A DNA stretch of 42,101 bases. Origin: Corallochytrium limacisporum (lineage: Eukaryota; Opisthokonta). The position numbers and the translations under genes were made by a program. This document shows positions 37,401-42,101 of the stretch, one piece after another (the stretch's first letter is position 1; every line of letters starts with the position of its first letter). The notes beneath the pieces were generated by a model, which was not told the DNA's origin, searched no databases, and was given only the letters and a program-made list of their open reading frames with translations. The stretch is taken from assembly GCA_002811645.1 (NCBI GenBank), contig PDIP01000079.1, positions 19,576-61,676 on the forward strand, given 5' to 3'.

Positions 37401-38731
37401 GCTACCCACTGACAAGGGAACGGAGCGATAGTAAAGGGCATGTGCAATTTGACGGGCTCGATGCCGGGTCGTACATCGTGCTGGCAGAAGGTTCCGATCC
37501 AAAGTTCTCTCCTGCCTCCAAGGTCCTCGCGTTGAAGCAAGGTGGCACTGCGTCCACCGTCCTCATTGGCAAGCGTATCAACGTGTCAGTTGGGGGTGTC
37601 CTGCGAGATGCTACTGGCACCCCCGTGGCCGATGCGTCCTTCTCCGTCAGCGACGCCAAGTACTTCCCCAGTACGGGGGGCCTCCTGGACGGGCCAAAAA
37701 TGGATCTATCAACGAGCCACGACAGCTCTACTCCTATCGTCTACAAAACTGTAAGCGGCAGAGATGGTCACTTCGTGCTCAAAGATCTTCAACCTTATCG
37801 CCAGTACGTCGTGTCCGTGAACATGGCTCGCCTTCCGCAGGACATTATCGACATTGCTCCGCGCCAACAGCGCATAACCACTAAGAACCGGAACCAAATG
37901 AACGCCCTCTCCTTCACCGCTCGGTCCCTTGGGGGTAAGTTTGACGTGGTAGGCCACGTCCACTGCTCCCCTCGTCACCGCCACCGAATTTTCGCCGTCC
38001 TGTACGACATATCCGTTAGTAACCAACCGGAGGTACTCCGCGTGCCGCTGAATTACACGTCTGATTTTGAGGTGACTGGCCTTAAGGAAGAGAAGCGGAT
38101 GAGCTATCTTATCAAAGTGGGGCCCCTGGATGAGGACACCGCCGCCTTTCCCTGCGATCCGGTCGAATTGACGTTTCTGACCTTCAACCCTTCGACTGAC
38201 GACGGCGCCGCAAATGTAGAGAGACGACGTATAGATCTCCACCCCAACTCGTGCCGATCCCTGGCGGACAGCATCATGGGCGGCTTCCTCTGGTCTGAGC
38301 TGTCCCTGCTCGCACGCATAGTCCTGGCCGTGATTATGGGTATGATTCTGGGCTCCGCAGTGCGTGGTCTGGTGCGGCTTTCAAAGCGGTTAGTGTCTAT
38401 GGTACCAGAGTCCGCCAGCAGCGGCGGCGGCGCCGGCAGTGGGGACCAAAGTGCAGGGAAGGACCGCGCCATCCTCCGCCGCCAATTGCGCTCATCAGGC
38501 CTCCGTCACCGCCGCTGGGCTTCCGACCACAATCTCCCGGAACTCGGCAACGACAGCACCAACAGCGTGCCCACGGACGAGGTGCCGAACGGCGCCAGTG
38601 AAACTGATATTGCCACGGCCGTTGCCGATAATCCAGCCAATTGGGAGCAATTCGGCGCTGCTTTTGCAGCAGAAGAACTCAGGAACAGCGCTGGTCCGTG
38701 TCTCGAGACCGAGAAGCGCAAGAGTTCTTGA
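34430..38731 (+). CDS. NOMO-like ER membrane protein (BOS complex of the multipass translocon)
   Basis: Probable homologue of nodal modulator (NOMO), a large ER-lumenal protein that joins TMEM147 and nicalin at the multipass translocon. The 1,433 residues start with a signal peptide (about 1-30: basic MRRRHSF, then ITGLTVVLLLLGHAWA). A long lumenal part of repeated Ig/prealbumin-like beta modules follows, e.g. FSVQGYT...GCRNGYQNLEIGLFQGDDLYRIATTDGVGRYEFIDVPPGEYAI (about 60-115), and similar DSKGHVQFDGLDAGSYIVLAEG and GRDGHFVLKDLQPYRQYVVSV units in the C-terminal third. One membrane helix lies at about 1290-1312 (LLARIVLAVIMGMILGSAV), then a basic, Ser-rich cytosolic tail of about 120 residues. 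Human NOMO has about 1,220 residues with a much shorter tail. Another bacterial-type Cna-B/carboxypeptidase-regulatory repeat protein is the alternative. Confidence 0.7.
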   Translation: MTEMRRRHSFLWSITGLTVVLLLLGHAWAAETSDPEVDSVDSGVQSAENKVDPEHDVYFSVQGYTQAEGCRNGYQNLEIGLFQGDDLYRIATTDGVGRYEFIDVPPGEYAIRTLHEKDMTKTLVPDEEEKDVKEFEQPDQPSDMDGRQKSIRPSWAIPVKVVDRSVKIGQTLTVVGPTVMGQVVFKDQLSEGTAQDSETLLELDLFRRMEGESLLLERSSLIRRSGDTYYYEEVPCGQYIFSLRDPQKLVDVNLQQGKRMRLSPVLQKQHNIVAEVSEAYFVANFRTIDGKPLSGVRGFFDGEKLAKSSSSGNLSVWTRSLGYKPIVQDGIDIQGPSAPGTLSFNHTQCIFPSESLASLRQIRVQNRRQGNQDKVSRTYICERVRRCFQIELDDFTKTGNIVVVKVFTPGPVSVPVPEEAKRYQLSRTTYDGGELVCDSFPSDHIITNWALPGGKQVYVPGKRPRFTPTRSMFPFVVPIPMASGTYLNSGRDEVPSQKPLATISYQTPYIAGQVHLLPNTMQLFPDPKDLWSRIKVKVKSREETVTLEPHAVQDQQHEPSHLAHAFSYGPLTTTTYDVVVDANFWCWSNEHMSLSVGSGGIVKPVVVGSTWNSSSSDNAYVEFHQIGFSIQVQSPGPIDLSVIKVGQGDDPTMAEYFVRLDRKGLHVLCLPDLGPYRILPAGERFHFVPKRDLIVQPSIATLFNSKWEVLADLKPDEWTAEFVGHVSVPEATVIHLLNGKPKTGEAIKGLVSSLKIYVMSNLTYEVHQATVRLLSVGSMSVYGRDVGDDSDGDEEAKTELLISFQMSLPYVGEWYVVPKWDDRAVFYPAWHTIVPSLASPVGPFLEPMTAVAARPVSGCLKPRARGLPVVMRWTDEVSMMSKEDCVFTDRSGCFTMHHALPLHVKPVLAPQERSYEPLDIDGDGIPEPVPASIEENLGLPEEAVEAWNEVSDDRIFVTLKTITQGTILISLFDNRAQPFEDVTILLSSATGYPLTRERSDSKGHVQFDGLDAGSYIVLAEGSDPKFSPASKVLALKQGGTASTVLIGKRINVSVGGVLRDATGTPVADASFSVSDAKYFPSTGGLLDGPKMDLSTSHDSSTPIVYKTVSGRDGHFVLKDLQPYRQYVVSVNMARLPQDIIDIAPRQQRITTKNRNQMNALSFTARSLGGKFDVVGHVHCSPRHRHRIFAVLYDISVSNQPEVLRVPLNYTSDFEVTGLKEEKRMSYLIKVGPLDEDTAAFPCDPVELTFLTFNPSTDDGAANVERRRIDLHPNSCRSLADSIMGGFLWSELSLLARIVLAVIMGMILGSAVRGLVRLSKRLVSMVPESASSGGGAGSGDQSAGKDRAILRRQLRSSGLRHRRWASDHNLPELGNDSTNSVPTDEVPNGASETDIATAVADNPANWEQFGAAFAAEELRNSAGPCLETEKRKSS

Positions 38732-38891
38732 GGACCGAGCGCAATCAGTCCACAGCGTATTTATGTTTGCAACACAGTGGACCCCATTAAGGCTGAAAAG
38801 CGGTTACATGGCATACATTTGGTCTTTACTGAGTATAGTAAAAAGATTATAGTAACAGAGTAGAAATGAGTGTGATGGTGTACCTTTGCTC

Positions 38892-40604
38892 TCAAGCCTC
38901 GGTCTGCTTCTGTCCCGCAGCAACGTTTCCTCCGAGGCTGGTCTTGGCTGTGGCACTAACTGGTGTGCCGTATTCGCGATTCAGGATAGTCAAGGTTTGC
39001 TTGCTGCGCTCAAAGACCGCGTAAGAAATGGCCGCCGCCGGCACGACCTTCATCATGCTCGGCAGCAAACCACGGTAGAATCCACGGAACCCCTCTCGCG
39101 CCCAAATCTGCTTGGCCAATCCAATAGCACCGACCGGGTCCTTCTTTACGGTGCCTGATGCGGCACCGCCGGCCGGCAGAATCGCTTCCGTCTGCAAGCG
39201 TGTCCGCACAACACCGATTGGGAAGGCAGCGACCATGCCACACGTCGCGCTGACCGTTCCGCAGCCCAGCAGCACAAACACGCCCGGTGTCCTACTGGGA
39301 TCTTCCTGGTTCCTCTCAATGTACCCTTTGCGCAGCAACTCATACACGGTCAGATCTATGCCTGCGAACGGAATGATGCCAATACATGAGGCAGTTAGGC
39401 CCCGGTAGAAGGAGCCAATGCCCTCCGTGCGCAGCATCTTGCCCATAGCATCCAGTAGACCGCGGTATGTGCCCTCCGGAGCGACCGCCAGGCGTGCTTT
39501 GAGTACCTCGAGGGGGTAGATCGCCGACGTCGACAACACACCGGCGGCACCACCAGCAGCTAGTCGCTGCAGCGGCGTGATCTTGTCCGCCGGCTGGTCG
39601 CCAATGATCAGTTTCTTGACGCGGTCGTACGCAAGGAACTTAATCGCCGTCTCAGGGGCAATCTTTAACACATTCACACCGTTCCCACGCCACAAAGACC
39701 ACAGGCCCCCGTCTCCGTACAGACGACGCAAGACCCTCAACGGTCCGTCTGGTTTTACTCCGGGGGCCGTCTGTCCACCCTGTACCATCATGACCATACG
39801 AATGCGGTCGATCGGAGCTGTGGTCGTGCGGGACACTGCGCCTGCCACCGCCCCGCTCACCAGATGTGGCACCCAATTTGGAAAGAGCTTTTTCTTTCTG
39901 ATTCGTTGTTGCTTGGCAATGTCCGTCACCCCGACGGTCTCATGCTCCTCGTCTTCATCCTCGTCTTCATCTTCGTCCTCATCGACGTCCTTGAGCAGAT
40001 CATCCGGAAGGCCGCTCTCACCAATGTCAATGGCGGCCCCTCTACCCCAGTATTGAAAAATGTCGGTCAAGTTTGCCTTTGGATACATCGACAGGAACCG
40101 AAAGAACTCCGGGAAGCTCACCAAACCGTCACCATCTGCATCCACGGCCACAGTCAGACGCTTCACCGACTCGGCGTTGACCTTGTAGTCCAACTGTTTG
40201 AGTGCTGCTCGGATCTCCTTCTCATCCAGCTGTCCACTGTGATCCTTGTCAATACGATCGAAGGTCGCCCTCAGCTCCGTGTACCGGTGCTCCATATACG
40301 CTGCAAATTCCTGAATGTCCACGACACCGTCTTTGTTTGTGTCGGTGCGTTTGAAGAAATCCTCGAGTTGGTGTGGGAGGATCGGCAGTCCCAGAAAGCT
40401 CATGGCCTGCACAAGCTCCTGCTTTGACAGCACTCCGTCGCCGTTGACGTCCATGGCCCGGAAGAGATCCTTGGCTGCGACATGGACTTCCTCTGTACAG
40501 CTGCATTCGAAGAGTTTCTCAGTTCTGTCCCGCAGATCTTTCTCAAAGAATGATGCAACCACCCGGGTCGGCTTTTTACTACTGCGCTCCTGTGATGGAG
40601 TCAT
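38892..40604 (-). CDS. Calcium-regulated ATP-Mg/phosphate mitochondrial carrier (SCaMC/APC type)
   Basis: Exchanges ATP-Mg for phosphate across the inner mitochondrial membrane, switched by calcium. The 570 residues hold four canonical EF-hand loops in the first 190 residues: DVNGDGVLSKQE, DTNKDGVVDIQE, DKDHSGQLDEKE and DADGDGLVSFPE. An Asp/Glu run (about 205-218) follows, and then three carrier repeats from about 245 to 545 with signatures APIDRIRMVM, YPLEVLKARL and FPIGVVRTRL. Lack of an acidic residue in the third signature is also typical of SCaMC proteins. Human SCaMCs have about 470-490 residues; the acidic linker and a longer N-terminus account for most of the difference. Convergent with the NOMO-like gene, 160 bases between stops. 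Aspartate/glutamate carriers also have EF-hands but are longer and have different motifs. Confidence 0.92.
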   Translation of the reverse strand: MTPSQERSSKKPTRVVASFFEKDLRDRTEKLFECSCTEEVHVAAKDLFRAMDVNGDGVLSKQELVQAMSFLGLPILPHQLEDFFKRTDTNKDGVVDIQEFAAYMEHRYTELRATFDRIDKDHSGQLDEKEIRAALKQLDYKVNAESVKRLTVAVDADGDGLVSFPEFFRFLSMYPKANLTDIFQYWGRGAAIDIGESGLPDDLLKDVDEDEDEDEDEDEEHETVGVTDIAKQQRIRKKKLFPNWVPHLVSGAVAGAVSRTTTAPIDRIRMVMMVQGGQTAPGVKPDGPLRVLRRLYGDGGLWSLWRGNGVNVLKIAPETAIKFLAYDRVKKLIIGDQPADKITPLQRLAAGGAAGVLSTSAIYPLEVLKARLAVAPEGTYRGLLDAMGKMLRTEGIGSFYRGLTASCIGIIPFAGIDLTVYELLRKGYIERNQEDPSRTPGVFVLLGCGTVSATCGMVAAFPIGVVRTRLQTEAILPAGGAASGTVKKDPVGAIGLAKQIWAREGFRGFYRGLLPSMMKVVPAAAISYAVFERSKQTLTILNREYGTPVSATAKTSLGGNVAAGQKQTEA

Positions 40605-42101
40605 GGTTTTGTATTATGCTACAGTATTTTGCTGATCTAATTCACCGTCTCTTCGTCAGAGACTTTCTCATGTTCACGCCATCTTTTGTGACGCGTGGTT
40701 CCGGCAAAGCCCTGCGTTGCTCTAATTTCGCTACTTCCTGTGTTTTGATCTTTCTCTACTAACAAGCAAGTAGTTATCGAATTCCTTTAAAACGGCGCCC
40801 CTTCGAACCTTGTACCTTCGAGGGGATCAAACGGCGGGACTACACCTCAAAGACACATTCCGCATGCACCAGAGACACCAAAAAATTTAAACAAAGAAAA
40901 CAAAAGAACCAAAAATAAAAAGAGGTAAGAGAAGGACTTCAAAGAGCACTCTGCTGCGCGACACGAGACGCACCACCGATAATGATCTCCCAAAAGTTTT
41001 CCCCAGAAACAGACAGCCCTTGCAACCCACCCGGCGGTGCGCCGTGGACCCTGGAGGCCGCCTCCCTTTATTTTTTCTCTTTTTTTTTCTGTTTTTTTTT
41101 CTTGGGTCGGAAAACTCGCCAAAATCCGCCTCCAAACCGTCCATACACCCGTCCCAATATCCCCCCCTCCCCCCTTGGCCTCGCTCTTCTCCCCTTTGCC
41201 TGGTGCGCCCCCCCCCCCCGGGGGGAGACCACCTTATCGTGGTCCATATTCCCTCCCTCGCCTCCCCTCAGCAACTAAATTGTGGAACTGTATACTGATT
41301 ATATTGAGTTTGCTAAGCCTGTCATTACAAAAAAAAGAATGGAAGGTGGTTTTCTCAAACGGGCCCTGTGGAAATTGGTGGTGGAGAGCCGGTTGCAATG
41401 TTTACCCAAATGCGCCCGTGAGCTCGCCACTGATACGACATAGGAATTGGTCCACTTGACGTAATGCATAGTAAAACTGATGTAACCAATACTAAATATA
41501 TAGGGAATTCAAAGGTAGATGCGAGATCGGTCTTAATTGTCGTTCGATAGGTTCGTAATTCGTTATTCGGTAGCGGAGGGAAGACCCCGCCCCGCCCCCC
41601 CCCTCCCTCGCGGGTGTGGGTGGTGAGTGACGACAAAAGAAAAAAGTAACGAAGGGAAAATAAAAGGCGAATACCGAAACCATAACAAAAAAAGAAAAGT
41701 TACAAAAAAGAAAAGAAAAAAGAAAGAAAAGTTGGCAGATGGGAGCAAGCGATACACCCGCTCCCTCTTCTCTTTTCCTGTCTTCCATTTCTTCCGTTCT
41801 TTCTGTACCGAGGAATACGTTCTTCTGGCGTGGGTCTTCGGTGTCCGCGCGGCGAGAGGGGCTCGGAAACGGACAGGTGAGTGGTCATCTCCATTTTTGT
41901 GCTCTGCCACTGTATCACTCTTAGTACTAAAGCAATGGCAAAGTTTACACAGACCGACTTCTCCCCTTTCCTTTTTCTCTTTTCTTTTGGGGCTCGGTGT
42001 GCGGGCTCTGGTCTCCCTTTAGCAGCAGACACCCCCCCCCTTCTCAGCTCGGGCCGTGGTCTCTCTCCCCCTCCCCTCCCGCGTGGGGGGGCCGCTTCCC
42101 T
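40605..42101. other. Region upstream of the SCaMC gene to the window end
   Basis: No gene is recognised. The sequence has T-rich and pyrimidine-rich tracts (41067-41101), a C12G6 junction (41208-41225) and an A/G-rich stretch at 41632-41735. Open frames are short, overlapping and low-complexity. Confidence 0.5.
41208..41225. repeat. C12G6 homopolymer junction
   Basis: Twelve C followed by six G; same type as 4772-4788 and as the right edge of the assembly gap. Confidence 0.8.

Noticed and set aside
38826-38838. TTACTGAGTATAG as a tenth copy of the near-palindrome
   Set aside because: Too many differences from the core, and it lies between two convergent gene ends, unlike the other copies.
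41449-41464. Near match to an ER-stress element (ATTGGTCCACTTGACG)
   Set aside because: The ERSE-II consensus needs ATTGG-N-CCACG; the final G is missing, and the site is not next to either ER gene, so chance is likely.
1-42101. tRNA genes, judged by T-loop-like GGTTCRANNCC strings
   Set aside because: A few partial matches were seen (for example near 1530 and 29265) but none had a pairing acceptor stem and anticodon arm at the right distance.

Overview
The window is nuclear DNA of a compact, almost intron-free eukaryote. It encodes 16 confident or probable proteins plus two weaker ones. Nearly every gene is one uninterrupted reading frame, yet the families are strictly eukaryotic: Mediator, Pol III, TIM23, the NOMO translocon subunit, kinetochore CENP-P and mitochondrial carriers. 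Gene density (about one gene per 2.4 kb), moderate GC content and near absence of introns suggest a unicellular mesophilic red alga such as a Porphyridium-type species. This assignment is an inference from style; no marker gene proves it.

Layout. 1-1827: AT-rich, no gene. 1828-4236 (+): SLC26/SulP anion transporter. 5484-6182 (+): TIM23, convergent with 6473-7669 (-): methionine aminopeptidase 1. 9570-10679 (+): isoprenylcysteine methylesterase-like hydrolase, convergent with 10832-12013 (-): CENP-P-like kinetochore protein, itself divergent from 12980-16258 (+): MED17 with a long charged N-terminal extension. 16335-16854 (-): small unknown gene that may hold a 34-37 nt intron. 18604-19332 (+): MCUR1/CCDC90-type mitochondrial coiled-coil protein, convergent with 19522-20355 (-): S-adenosylmethionine carrier. 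20899-21546 (-): unknown protein, followed by 2.9 kb without a recognisable gene. 24435-26267 (+): Smaug/Vts1-type SAM-domain protein. 26565-26829: assembly gap inside a C/G run. 27144-27737 (+): Pol III subunit RPC9, convergent with 27857-29107 (-): HERP-like ERAD protein. 31522-33117 (+): PH-FFAT-Sec14 lipid-transfer protein whose stop codon overlaps that of 33114-33689 (-), a disordered Ser-Pro-rich protein. 34430-38731 (+): NOMO-like ER protein, convergent with 38892-40604 (-): EF-hand (SCaMC) ATP-Mg/phosphate carrier. 40605-42101: no gene seen.

The genes are not an operon. Two functional themes recur: the mitochondrial inner membrane (TIM23, MCUR1-like, SAM carrier, SCaMC) and the ER and its contact sites (HERP, NOMO, PH-FFAT-Sec14). 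The most striking items are an OSBP-like protein in which the sterol-binding domain is replaced by a Sec14 domain while an FFAT motif is kept; a recognisable CENP-P; and an 18-nt near-palindromic motif (consensus TTGGTACTGAATGTACYG) found at nine intergenic places and not noticed in coding sequence. No tRNA, rRNA, CRISPR array, transposase or viral gene was seen.
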